NCBI RefSeq assembly: GCF_014205845.1
Contig: NZ_JACHCR010000018.1
Location: forward strand, 89,877 to 153,876
Direction of reading: 5' to 3'
DNA length: 64,000 bases
DNA from: Mucilaginibacter cryoferens
GTDB lineage: Bacteria > Bacteroidota > Bacteroidia > Sphingobacteriales > Sphingobacteriaceae
In this document: positions 53,274-61,270 of the stretch, piece by piece
How positions within the stretch are numbered: position 1 is the stretch's first letter
Layout: every line of letters starts with the position of its first letter
Notes under the pieces: generated by a model
The model's database searches: none
Told to the model about the DNA's origin: nothing
The model's input: the letters and a program-made list of their open reading frames with translations, nothing else
Translations under genes and position numbers: made by a program

Positions 53274-54044
53274 TTAATTTAATCCAATTAAGTTAGTTAG
53301 CTGAACAGTAAGCAGGTCGATAATAAATATCAGGACAGAAGAAAGTACCACGGCGGAATTGGCGGAAATGCCTACACCCTGTGTTCCTTTAGTCGAATTA
53401 AATCCTTTGTAGCATCCTATTATCCCTACGGCAAAACCGAAGAACAGCGTTTTGATTACAGCAGGCACAATATCACTGTAGGTTAAACTTTGAAATACCT
53501 GGGTAAAAAAGAAACGTAAACTGGTAACCGAACTAATGTTTACCCCTATGTAAGCGCCGAATAAAGAAATAGCATCTCCCAGTAATGTTAATATAGGTAG
53601 CATTAATGTTGTAGCTACTACCCTTGTGGCTACCAGGTATTTATAGGGATTGGTTCCGCTTACCTCCATCGCATCAATCTGTTCGGTAACCTTCATGGAA
53701 CCGAGTTCTGCGCCGATACTGCTGCCTATTTTTCCTGCAAAAATCAGGGCGGTTATCACCGGGCCTATCTCTCTCACGATGGCAATCCCTACCATTACGG
53801 GTAGTTCAGACTGTACGCCGTAACTTACCAGCGAAGGCCTTAATTGCATAGTTAGTACCAGGCCCATAATAAAACCAGTCAAGCCAACAAGCGGAAACGA
53901 TTTATAACCGATCAGGTAACACTGTGACAGCAACTCTTTGATCTCGAACCTGGGTTTAATGCCATGCGAGAAAAAGTGTCCTGCAAACCTGGATATCTTT
54001 CCGGTTTGTTCGAGGAAATCCTCCGTATTTGTTATAAGAGACAT
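53274..54044 (-). CDS. mlaE: MlaE-family ABC permease
   Basis: 256 residues with five to six membrane helices. Family landmarks are LVGLTGFIMGLVLTMQ, IVREIGPVITALIFAGKIGSSIGAELGSMKVTEQIDAMEVSG and GCYKGFNSTKGTQGVG. It is the first gene of the Mla-type operon; 51 nt separate it from the cupin gene upstream on the same strand, so a longer transcript from 54775 is possible and would put lipid transport under the dyad element at 54841. Confidence 0.92.
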   Translation of the reverse strand: MSLITNTEDFLEQTGKISRFAGHFFSHGIKPRFEIKELLSQCYLIGYKSFPLVGLTGFIMGLVLTMQLRPSLVSYGVQSELPVMVGIAIVREIGPVITALIFAGKIGSSIGAELGSMKVTEQIDAMEVSGTNPYKYLVATRVVATTLMLPILTLLGDAISLFGAYIGVNISSVTSLRFFFTQVFQSLTYSDIVPAVIKTLFFGFAVGIIGCYKGFNSTKGTQGVGISANSAVVLSSVLIFIIDLLTVQLTNLIGLN

Positions 54045-54095
54045 GTTTTAAATACCTAATGGATATAGATTAAGGCTTGCCTGCGTGATAGTAGG

Positions 54096-54527
54096 CTATT
54101 CAGTGGTTGTTCCTTCAAATTTTTCGGGGTTTTCTTCCGCTTCTTTTTTGGTTGCACGGATTATTCCGTCTTTGTGATGGGGAGGAGCATAGATGGTATA
54201 CATTTTTAACTCATTTTTGGTATCTGTGTTGATAACGTTGTGTTTGGCACCGGCAGGTACTACAATGGCATCCCCGTTTTTTACATCATAAACATGGCCA
54301 TTGATGATGCATTTTCCACTACCGCTCTCAAAACGAAAAAATTGGTCATTGGCATTATGTATTTCTTCTCCGATGTCTTCTCCTACGTCAAGACTCATCA
54401 GCACAACCTGCAGATGATTAGAGGTATACAGTACCTTTCTGAAATTTGTATTCTCCAGTGCTTCTCCTTCAATATTGTCACTAAATCCTCTCATGGGTTT
54501 AGTTTGCAGATCTTCGCTGTTTTTCAT
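54096..54527 (-). CDS. Cupin-domain protein
   Basis: 143-residue single-domain cupin. The two cupin motifs are partly kept: GEDIGEEIHNANDQFFRFESGSG (about 53-75, with the acidic pair and one His) and PAGAKHNVIN (about 97-106, with a His). Several metal ligands are present, so a metal centre is possible. C-terminal residues are charged (KKEAEENPEKFEG). Function unknown; it lies 20 nt after the SHOCT gene and in front of mlaE. Confidence 0.82.
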   Translation of the reverse strand: MKNSEDLQTKPMRGFSDNIEGEALENTNFRKVLYTSNHLQVVLMSLDVGEDIGEEIHNANDQFFRFESGSGKCIINGHVYDVKNGDAIVVPAGAKHNVINTDTKNELKMYTIYAPPHHKDGIIRATKKEAEENPEKFEGTTTE

Positions 54528-54547
54528 TTCTTTATTTTTTTTAGATG

Positions 54548-54775
54548 TTATGTGTGCCGGATTAAATCGATCTCCAGGAGTTTCTTTCTTTCATGGTACT
54601 CCTCAGGTCCGATTTCACCGGAGGCTAACCGCCTTTGTAAATTATCGAGCGGGCCAATTTTTTTATTGCGCTGACCTGGAATATCATAAGGGATGGCGAA
54701 GATCCATAATAGCAGCATGATCCATACACACCACCAGATAAAATCCATACCGTAGAAGTTATTATAGTAAAACAT
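54548..54775 (-). CDS. Small membrane protein with SHOCT domain (first copy)
   Basis: 75 residues: aromatic N-terminus YYNNFYGMDFIWW, one membrane helix (about 12-30), the linker YDIPGQRNKK and a C-terminal SHOCT motif (PLDNLQRRLASGEIGPEEYHERKK, about 41-68). SHOCT modules occur on the ends of many small envelope proteins and are thought to mediate oligomerisation. It is close to the protein at 59478 and shares its upstream DNA, so the pair arose by duplication including the promoter. It leads the cupin-mlaEFD run. Confidence 0.82.
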   Translation of the reverse strand: MFYYNNFYGMDFIWWCVWIMLLLWIFAIPYDIPGQRNKKIGPLDNLQRRLASGEIGPEEYHERKKLLEIDLIRHT

Positions 54776-54840
54776 GATCTTTCAATTACTGACTAAATTA
54801 GAACACTGTAAAGCTGGCTCATTTTACAAGTTGATGCGTT

Positions 54841-54874
54841 ATGCAATTCTTTGAATTAATTACATGATTCACAC
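54841..54874 (-). promoter_or_regulatory. 25-bp dyad element, copy 2 (SHOCT-cupin-mla run)
   Basis: ATGCAATT and AATTACAT with a 9-nt spacer, followed by GATTCACAC. It lies 65 nt upstream of the SHOCT start at 54775. About 60 further upstream bases also resemble the region before 59693, consistent with promoter duplication. Confidence 0.65.
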
Positions 54875-54942
54875 TTTTGAGTTTGAATAAACAGAGCAGA
54901 AATGTGTATAATTAGGTAAAATATCTATATAAATTGGCAGTC

Positions 54943-54956
54943 TTGATATTAATCAA
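54943..54956. promoter_or_regulatory. Perfect FNR consensus TTGAT-ATTA-ATCAA
   Basis: All ten specified bases of the FNR consensus are present. The site overlaps the last codons of the ABC exporter gene and lies 167 nt upstream of the SHOCT start, with the dyad element between. It could serve the SHOCT-cupin-mla transcript from a distant start or be fortuitous. Confidence 0.4.
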
Positions 54957-56760
54957 ACTGTGCATTATATAAATCATAATATTTACCTTTCTTCGCCAGT
55001 AAGGCATCGTGGTTTCCACGTTCCGTGATTAATCCGTTTTCCAGCACAATAATTTCATCTGCATTTCTGACAGTAGATAAGCGGTGTGCGATCACAAAGC
55101 TGGTCCTGTCTTGCATGAGCTGATCCATTCCTTTCTGTATAGTTTGTTCCGTGCGGGTATCAATTGAACTGGTCGCCTCGTCCATGATCAGGATGACCGG
55201 TTTGGAAACAGTTGCGCGGGCAATATTCAATAATTGCCGCTGTCCCTGGCTTAAATTCCCGCCATCTTTTTTCAGTATCGTATGGTAACCTTTTGGTAGT
55301 TGTTGAATAAATGTATTCGCGCCTGCTAATGTACAGGCCGCAATCACCTCTTCATCGGTCGCGGCCAGTCGGCCATAACGGATGTTCTCCATAACCGACG
55401 CTGTAAAAAGATGGGTATCCTGAAGCACGATAGCTAATAACCGTCGTAAACTGCTGCGCTTGATTTTCTGAATATTTATTCCATCAATCGTAATTTCACC
55501 TGATAGGATATCGTAAAACCGGGGCAGTAAATTCATGATCGTTGTTTTACCGGCACCAGTGGAGCCGACAAAGGCAATTTTCTGTCCGGCTTTCACATCA
55601 AGCGATATATCCTTTAATACAGTTTTAGACGTGTCGTACCCGAAGGAAACATTCTTAAACTGCACATTTCCTTTAATCGTATTTAAGACTATAGCATCAG
55701 GCGCGTCAGCTATTTCCGGTATTTCGTCCATGATCTCAAAAATTCGTTCAGCTCCAGCAAGCCCGGCCTGAAGATTATTATACTGGCTGGATATTTCGTT
55801 AACAGGACGTCCAAACTGGCGAGAGTACTGTAGGAACGCGGCTAATCCTCCCAGATCAAAACCTCTCAACACCGCTAATAAGCCACCTAGAATAGCTGTA
55901 AGCGCAAAATTTATGGTATTCAGGTTCTGGATCACAGGCATCATTACCCCGGAATATAATTGCGCTTGTGTGGCCTTATTCCGCAGATCATAATTCAGTT
56001 TTTCAAATGCGGTTTCCGTATTTCCTTCATAACAAAAAACTTTAACCACCTTTTGCCCGGTTATCATTTCTTCCACATATCCGTTTAGGTTTCCGAGTGC
56101 TGATTGCTGTGTTGTAAAAAAAGCTTTGCTTTTTTTAATGATTAGTGCGGCTACCCAAAGCATCACCGGAACGATAATTAAAGTGACCAGGGTAAGTAAA
56201 GGACTGATATAGATCATGAGCATAAAAATACCGGCCAGCGTTATCCCGCTGGTAAATAATTGTAAAACGCTGGTATTTAGCAGGTCGCTGATATTATCGA
56301 CATCATTTGTAAAACGGCTCATCAGGTCGCCATGATTGTGTGTGTCGAAAAACTTTAAGGGTAATGACTGTAGTTTATTAAAAAGGTCAGCCCTGATCAT
56401 ATTGACTGTTTTCTGAGCAACTATAATCATCAGTCGGTTTTGAAAAATTCCCGCAATAACTCCAATGACATAAATACCGAAGAGCAGGAATACCATATCT
56501 ATCAATCCCGGTACATTATGCGGAATTATATATTTATTAATGATAGGACGTAATAAATAGGAGCCCGTTAATGTAGTAGCAATGTTGATAAGCAGCAGGA
56601 CAAGAATGACAAGTATCAATATTTTTTGCTTGCTTAAATATTTCCATAACCGAAGAATGGCCTGTCCGGAGTTTTTAGGTTTTTCAGCTGAAATACCTCC
56701 ATGCCTGCCAGGTAGGCCGGATATGCTTAGTTTGTTTTTGTTTGTATCCTGCTCTTTCAT
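54949..56760 (-). CDS. ABC exporter half-transporter (permease-ATPase), consensus site subunit
   Basis: 603 residues: a 40-residue polar leader, six membrane helices (about 45-340) and a nucleotide-binding domain (about 365-600). Walker A is GSTGAGKTT, the signature is LSQGQ (canonical LSGGQ altered), Walker B LIMDEATSSID keeps the catalytic Glu, and the switch His is in AHRLS. The start overlaps the partner gene by 4 nt. The altered signature pairs with the partner's altered Walker B, the usual layout of heterodimeric exporters. Substrate unknown; multidrug or lipid efflux is typical. Confidence 0.9.
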   Translation of the reverse strand: MKEQDTNKNKLSISGLPGRHGGISAEKPKNSGQAILRLWKYLSKQKILILVILVLLLINIATTLTGSYLLRPIINKYIIPHNVPGLIDMVFLLFGIYVIGVIAGIFQNRLMIIVAQKTVNMIRADLFNKLQSLPLKFFDTHNHGDLMSRFTNDVDNISDLLNTSVLQLFTSGITLAGIFMLMIYISPLLTLVTLIIVPVMLWVAALIIKKSKAFFTTQQSALGNLNGYVEEMITGQKVVKVFCYEGNTETAFEKLNYDLRNKATQAQLYSGVMMPVIQNLNTINFALTAILGGLLAVLRGFDLGGLAAFLQYSRQFGRPVNEISSQYNNLQAGLAGAERIFEIMDEIPEIADAPDAIVLNTIKGNVQFKNVSFGYDTSKTVLKDISLDVKAGQKIAFVGSTGAGKTTIMNLLPRFYDILSGEITIDGINIQKIKRSSLRRLLAIVLQDTHLFTASVMENIRYGRLAATDEEVIAACTLAGANTFIQQLPKGYHTILKKDGGNLSQGQRQLLNIARATVSKPVILIMDEATSSIDTRTEQTIQKGMDQLMQDRTSFVIAHRLSTVRNADEIIVLENGLITERGNHDALLAKKGKYYDLYNAQFD

Positions 56761-58496
56761 CGTACAGTTCCCTTCTGCAGCTGTTGCGAAGCATATATTT
56801 CATGGTAAACGGTATTGGTTTTGATCAATTCCCCGTGCGTTCCGTTTCCTATAATTTCACCGTGATCAAGCAAAATAATCTGATCTGCAGACTGGATGGA
56901 ACTGATTCTTTGCGCTGTAATTATGGTGGTAGTTTTTTGAAGATATTGATTAAATGACGCCCTTATTTTTGCTTCTGTAGCTACATCAACAGCACTCGTG
57001 CTATCATCCAAAATGAGGACAACCGGTTTTCTGAGGATTGCTCTTGCAATACAAAGACGTTGTTTTTGTCCGCCAGATAGGTTTACACCGCTTTGTCCTA
57101 AAACCGTTTCATATTGTTCTGGGAACGCCATGATAAAATCATGTGCCTGCGCATATTTTGCAGCGGTAATGATATCTTTATCCGATGCAGTTGCGTTCCC
57201 CCATTTCAGATTTTGTTTGATGGTGCCAGAAAATAATTCATTTTGCTGTAAGATCAGATTGACCCCCGTTCGCAGATTCTTCAGGGTATAATCGTTGATG
57301 TCCATGTCATCTATCCAAATATTCCCGCTGGAAACATTATAGAGTCTTGGTATCAGCTGTATCAAAGTGCTTTTTGCAGATCCGGTCGCGCCGATAATGG
57401 CAACAGTTTTACCCGGAGCGATAGTGAAGCTGATATTCTTTAATATATATTCACTGCCTTCGGCATGGTATTTAAAGCACACATTTTTAAATTCTACCTT
57501 TCCCCTGGTAACCTGTACGTTTTTTTCTTTCGCGGTTATGGAATCTACGATTGTAGGTTTTGTATTTAATATTTCCAAAACGCGTTCTGATGATGCTTCG
57601 GCTCGTGAAAAGGCCATAATGGTCATGGAAAGCATCATCAGGGACATCAGGATCTGGGTGATATAGGTGATGAATGACATGAGTTGCCCTACCTGGAATG
57701 TACCTGAAATAATTTTATTACCGCCAAACCAAACAATGGCAACAATAGAGATATTCATGACCAGCTGCATTACCGGCATGATCAGCACTACCGTGCCGGA
57801 CGCTTTCACTGCAATTTTCCTCAGTTCATTATTGGTGAAGCTGAACTTCCTTTCTTCGAAATCTTCTCTCACAAATGACTTTATCACCCGTACATTGATT
57901 AGGTTTTCCTGGATAACACCGTTTACCTGATCCAGTTTTTTCTGCATTTTTTCAAAAAATGGCAGCCCCCTGCGAAGAATAACATATATTGTGATAGCCA
58001 ATACCGGAATTGCGACTGCAATAATGGATGCCAAACCGGCATTGATGCGTACAGCAATGACAACAGCAAACAACAACATTAAGGGCGCACGTATCAGTAA
58101 CCGTAAAGACATCATAATAACCTCCTGCAGAATATTGATATCGTTGGTTATGCGCGTAGTTAAGGAAGCTGAGCTGAACCGATCCAGATCTGAAAAGGAA
58201 AACTCCTGTATCTTGCTAAACATGCCTTTTCTGAGTTCGGCAGCAAAACCAACGGAAGCATGAGAAGAATAATAGATATTGCCAATATTGGCAGCAATGG
58301 CAACCAAAGACAACAATACCATGATGCCCCCGGTTTGGTAGATATAGGACAGGTTTTTTTGCCCAACACCTGTATCAACAATTTTTGACATCAGTTCAGG
58401 CTGAACGATTTCACAAAAAACATCTATAATAACCAGTAAAGGCGCTAATATCAGCGCCTTTTTATAGGTAAGGAAAAAGGGAAAGTATTTTCTCAT
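56757..58496 (-). CDS. ABC exporter half-transporter, degenerate-site subunit
   Basis: 579 residues with six membrane helices (about 15-300) and an ATPase domain (about 340-575). Walker A is GATGSAKST, the signature is canonical LSGGQKQR, but Walker B reads LILDDSTSAVD with Asp where the catalytic Glu should be, and the switch position is AQRIS with Gln for His. This combination marks the non-hydrolysing site of heterodimeric exporters such as TM287/288. It is the first gene of the pair. I see no regulator beside it. Confidence 0.9.
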   Translation of the reverse strand: MRKYFPFFLTYKKALILAPLLVIIDVFCEIVQPELMSKIVDTGVGQKNLSYIYQTGGIMVLLSLVAIAANIGNIYYSSHASVGFAAELRKGMFSKIQEFSFSDLDRFSSASLTTRITNDINILQEVIMMSLRLLIRAPLMLLFAVVIAVRINAGLASIIAVAIPVLAITIYVILRRGLPFFEKMQKKLDQVNGVIQENLINVRVIKSFVREDFEERKFSFTNNELRKIAVKASGTVVLIMPVMQLVMNISIVAIVWFGGNKIISGTFQVGQLMSFITYITQILMSLMMLSMTIMAFSRAEASSERVLEILNTKPTIVDSITAKEKNVQVTRGKVEFKNVCFKYHAEGSEYILKNISFTIAPGKTVAIIGATGSAKSTLIQLIPRLYNVSSGNIWIDDMDINDYTLKNLRTGVNLILQQNELFSGTIKQNLKWGNATASDKDIITAAKYAQAHDFIMAFPEQYETVLGQSGVNLSGGQKQRLCIARAILRKPVVLILDDSTSAVDVATEAKIRASFNQYLQKTTTIITAQRISSIQSADQIILLDHGEIIGNGTHGELIKTNTVYHEIYASQQLQKGTVR

Positions 58497-58589
58497 TCAA
58501 TTGGAGATCGGATCTGCTAAGACATAATTCGCCTTTATTCGGCGACATTAGCAGATGGTTAGCGTATTAACGATTTTCCGATACCGAAA

Positions 58590-58973
58590 TTAACGGGATG
58601 CAAAATAATCCTTCACAAAAGCATGTTCCTGGTTTTCTGTCATCTTATCGGTTGGGACGACAGTGAATTTTATATTCGAGAAAACATGGTTATCTTTTAA
58701 TGTGTTATATAATTCCACTTTAGCATCCGTGGGGCCAAAAAGAACCACCTCACCGTAGTCGCGGATAATTTCGCCAATTTCCCTGTAATAGTCAGCCTGT
58801 TCATGCTGTTCCTTATTGTGCATGAGATTTTCGCTCCGTTCCAGAATTTGCTCTTTTTCCTGATACGTAAATTTTGATTCAATTGTCCTGGTTGTGATAG
58901 GGCTTGCCCTAAACTCCATTAAATGAGCGTTTTGGTGATCCATGCAGATGCCAATATATTTTGCTTCTTTCAT
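58590..58973 (-). CDS. Conserved hypothetical protein, release-factor-like (eRF1 domain) fold suspected
   Basis: 127 residues from MKEAKYIGICMDHQNAHLMEF; a longer frame to 59024 adds 17 residues that overlap the dyad element, so I prefer 58973. The pattern is a beta-strand, then a Glu-rich helix (about 30-60), then YYREIGEIIRDYGEVVLFGPTDAKVELYNTLKDN and a TDKMTENQEHAFVKDYF end. This recalls bacterial proteins related to archaeo-eukaryotic release factors or the host-attachment family, but I hold that loosely. The dyad element at 59019 lies 45 nt upstream. Confidence 0.7.
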   Translation of the reverse strand: MKEAKYIGICMDHQNAHLMEFRASPITTRTIESKFTYQEKEQILERSENLMHNKEQHEQADYYREIGEIIRDYGEVVLFGPTDAKVELYNTLKDNHVFSNIKFTVVPTDKMTENQEHAFVKDYFASR

Positions 58974-59018
58974 TGCTTTTTTATAAATAAAGATGGCTTT
59001 TCTAAAGGCATAACCATT

Positions 59019-59052
59019 ACACAATTGATGATATGAATTACATCATTCACAC
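59019..59052 (-). promoter_or_regulatory. 25-bp dyad element, copy 3 (release-factor-like gene)
   Basis: Left half-site ACACAATT is degenerate, right half-site AATTACAT is perfect, spacer 9 nt, then CATTCACAC. It lies 45 nt upstream of the start at 58973. Confidence 0.55.
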
Positions 59053-59086
59053 ATTTTTCCGAACTAAACTATACAAGGTCACTACT

Positions 59087-59380
59087 TCAGCTGGCCTTGA
59101 GCGTTAAGAAATCAATCAGGTATTGTTCCAGTAAGCCGCTATTGTATTCTGGGCTGATATTGTTCTCTGTAACGGTAATTTCTTTTTCGGTGACGATTAT
59201 AGAAAAGGCAATTCCCTCAATAACATCCGGAAACATCACATTGATCACATCTTCCACGTGAGCAAATTCTATATTCAACCCTGAATCTAATTTACTATCG
59301 ATATAGTCGGCAAAATCATTTTTTAAAATACCAAAAAGTCCTTCTGCGCTCAGGGAAGCTATGTTTTTAATAGGTGTCAT
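59087..59380 (-). CDS. Hypothetical protein
   Basis: 97 residues with no family I recognise. It is acidic and alternates helix and strand: SAEGLFGILKNDFADYIDSKL, then VEDVINVMFPDVIEGIAFSIIVTEKEITVTENN, then LLEQYLIDFLTL. No signal peptide or membrane helix. It is between the SHOCT gene (59478) and the release-factor-like gene on the same strand, with about 100 nt on each side, so it may be on the SHOCT transcript. Confidence 0.6.
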   Translation of the reverse strand: MTPIKNIASLSAEGLFGILKNDFADYIDSKLDSGLNIEFAHVEDVINVMFPDVIEGIAFSIIVTEKEITVTENNISPEYNSGLLEQYLIDFLTLKAS

Positions 59381-59477
59381 CGTTTATTGGGTTTTGAAAT
59401 GTATTTTATAGTGTTGTTTAGAAAAGGTAACTGTTCCTATTGTGGAAGTTAATCGATTAGAGCGAACAGGTATTGTA

Positions 59478-59693
59478 TTATAAGTCTGCTTCAATGATTT
59501 TTTTCCTCTCCTGATAATCTTCCGGCCCTATCTCGCCTGAAGCGAACCGCTTTTGCAAGATATCCAAAGGGCCGTTTTTTTTATTCCGTTGAAAGGGAAT
59601 ATCATATGGAGTTGCGAAGATCCAGAATAGCAGCATGATCCATATGCACCACCAGATAAAGTCCATACCCCAAAAGTTATTATAATAAAACAT
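59478..59693 (-). CDS. Small membrane protein with SHOCT domain (second copy)
   Basis: 71 residues, near-duplicate of the protein at 54548: YYNNFWGMDFIWW, one membrane helix, YDIPFQRNKK and PLDILQKRFASGEIGPEDYQERKK. I start at 59693 to match the paralogue; an ATG at 59735 would add 14 residues from the leader. The upstream region, including dyad copy 4 and the stretch next to it, also matches that of the first copy. Downstream genes differ (here a hypothetical protein, there a cupin and mla), so only gene and promoter were duplicated. Confidence 0.82.
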   Translation of the reverse strand: MFYYNNFWGMDFIWWCIWIMLLFWIFATPYDIPFQRNKKNGPLDILQKRFASGEIGPEDYQERKKIIEADL

Positions 59694-59764
59694 GATGTTG
59701 ATTTTTAAATGATCGTTTAATTGAGAACACTGCAAAACTGCCCCCTTTTGTAGGATGGTGTGTT

Positions 59765-59798
59765 ATGCAATTCTTTTAATTAATTACATGATTCACAC
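59765..59798 (-). promoter_or_regulatory. 25-bp dyad element, copy 4 (second SHOCT gene)
   Basis: ATGCAATT and AATTACAT with 9-nt spacer, then GATTCACAC, 71 nt upstream of 59693. It is 20 nt from copy 5, which faces the other way. Confidence 0.65.
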
Positions 59799-59818
59799 TT
59801 TTAAAAGCACATCACAGG

Positions 59819-59852
59819 GTGTGAATTATGTAAGGTATAATCAGAGTTGTGT
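59819..59852 (+). promoter_or_regulatory. 25-bp dyad element, copy 5, inverted (gene at 59981)
   Basis: On the + strand it reads GTGTGAATT, then ATGTAAGG, 9 nt, AGTTGTGT: the reverse complement of the other copies, with both half-sites slightly degenerate. It lies 128 nt upstream of the divergent gene at 59981. The orientation again puts the GTGTGAA block on the side away from the gene. Confidence 0.5.
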
Positions 59853-59980
59853 AATGTCTTACCTTATGATTGTCCGACCTTTATACTGTTTATGGTTCAG
59901 GATGATATCTGTCAGTTACGGTGTAACCATGAGATAGATATGCTTAAGGACATTGGCTTGTAACGTTAAATTAAAATAGA

Positions 59981-60244
59981 ATGAGTTACGAAATCATACA
60001 AACAGCAGATAGCGATGTCATGAAGTTCTTGCACATTACATCGGTTATTTATAAGAAATGGAAAGTCTGGCGGGTTCAGTTTCATGACGGGAAAGAAACG
60101 TTCTTATATAGATGCGGTAAGGAATGGGTGCATTGGAGCAAAGACTACCTTGATAAACCTGCTTTGCAAGCAGTCGGGGAATGTGTTGAAGCTATTGTGA
60201 TCAGAAAACACCTGAAAGGAATTTTTGAATTACCAATTAATTAA
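59981..60244 (+). CDS. Hypothetical protein
   Basis: 87 residues, unrecognised. MSYEIIQTADSDVMKFLHITSVIYKKWKVWRVQFHDGKETFLYRCGKEW has alternating strand character rich in Trp and Tyr, and the C-terminus is a helix (KPALQAVGECVEAIVIRKHLKG). No signal or membrane segment. It starts the plus-strand unit with the oxidoreductase (4-nt gap), DJ-1 protein and P-ATPase; dyad copy 5 is upstream. Confidence 0.65.
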   Translation: MSYEIIQTADSDVMKFLHITSVIYKKWKVWRVQFHDGKETFLYRCGKEWVHWSKDYLDKPALQAVGECVEAIVIRKHLKGIFELPIN

Positions 60245-60248
60245 CGAT

Positions 60249-61244
60249 ATGAACAAAGTAATCCTGTTAGATAAAAGACCAGTTGGAAAACCGCAGATTA
60301 GTGATTTTAAGATCAACATAGAAGATGTGCCGGTAGCTGACGACGGTGAAATATTATTGCAAACACGTTATGTTTCGATAGATCCATACCTGCGAGGAAG
60401 AATGAATGATGCGGAGTCATACGTCCCGCCATTTGAATTGAAAAAGCCGTTACAGTCAGGTATTATAGCTGAGGTTATCGATTCAAATAACACGCGCTTT
60501 AAAATAGGGGACTTTGTTTTGGGAAACCTGGATTGGAAGGAGTACCAGGTATCCGACGGGAAGGGTTTGCGTTCAATTCCGAACGAACCAGCCTACTTAA
60601 CGGCCTACCTGGGCATTTTGGGGATGACCGGTCTGACCGCTTATTTAGGACTTACTCAGATAGGCTTTCCAAAACCGGGTGAAACTTTAGTTGTTTCTGG
60701 GGCAGCAGGTGCTGTTGGCAGTATTGCCGGTCAGGTGGGTAAGTTTCTGGGATGCAGGGTTGTTGGCCTCACGGGTTCGGATGAAAAGGTTCAGCTGCTA
60801 AAATCAAAATTCCATTTCGATGAGGCTATCAACTATAAAACTACCGTGGATCTGAACCGGGCCATTAAAGCAGCATGCCCAGATGGGGTTGATATTTATT
60901 TTGATAATGTAGGTGGCAAAATATCAGATGCTGTTTTAAACAATATTAATAAATATGCCCGCATACCGCTATGCGGAGCCATTTCCTTATACAATGAATC
61001 GGGGCCTGTATTGGGACCTTATATCCAGCCCATCCTTGTCAAAAAGAGTGCGCTGATACGTGGATTTATTGTTTCTGATTTCGCAGATCAATTTCCGGCT
61101 GCCACTAAGCAATTAACCGCCTGGCTCATGGAAGGCAATCTCAGCTATCATGAAACCATTTACGAAGGCTTTGACCATATTCCGCAGGCATTCCTGGGGC
61201 TGTTTGACGGCAGTAATGAAGGAAAAATGATCGTTAAAATTTAA
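60249..61244 (+). CDS. NADP-dependent oxidoreductase (MDR family, leukotriene B4 dehydrogenase/CurA type)
   Basis: 331 residues with the zinc-free medium-chain reductase layout: RYVSIDPYLRGRMNDAESY, then a Rossmann fold with VSGAAGAVGSIAGQVGK (about 145-161), VGLTGSDEKV for NADPH, YFDNVGGK and CGAISLYN. Members reduce activated C=C bonds of alpha,beta-unsaturated aldehydes and ketones, which are products of lipid peroxidation. I start at 60249 (MNKVILLDKRPVG) rather than at 60225. The gene lies 4 nt after the small gene and 26 nt before the DJ-1 gene. Confidence 0.9.
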   Translation: MNKVILLDKRPVGKPQISDFKINIEDVPVADDGEILLQTRYVSIDPYLRGRMNDAESYVPPFELKKPLQSGIIAEVIDSNNTRFKIGDFVLGNLDWKEYQVSDGKGLRSIPNEPAYLTAYLGILGMTGLTAYLGLTQIGFPKPGETLVVSGAAGAVGSIAGQVGKFLGCRVVGLTGSDEKVQLLKSKFHFDEAINYKTTVDLNRAIKAACPDGVDIYFDNVGGKISDAVLNNINKYARIPLCGAISLYNESGPVLGPYIQPILVKKSALIRGFIVSDFADQFPAATKQLTAWLMEGNLSYHETIYEGFDHIPQAFLGLFDGSNEGKMIVKI

Positions 61245-61270
61245 TCTTGTAAAAATTATAAAGCGCAAAT

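Noticed and set aside
51488-54044. Incomplete Mla system (no MlaC or outer-membrane partner) as an anomaly
   Set aside because: An E-F-D set without MlaB/C is common in Bacteroidota.
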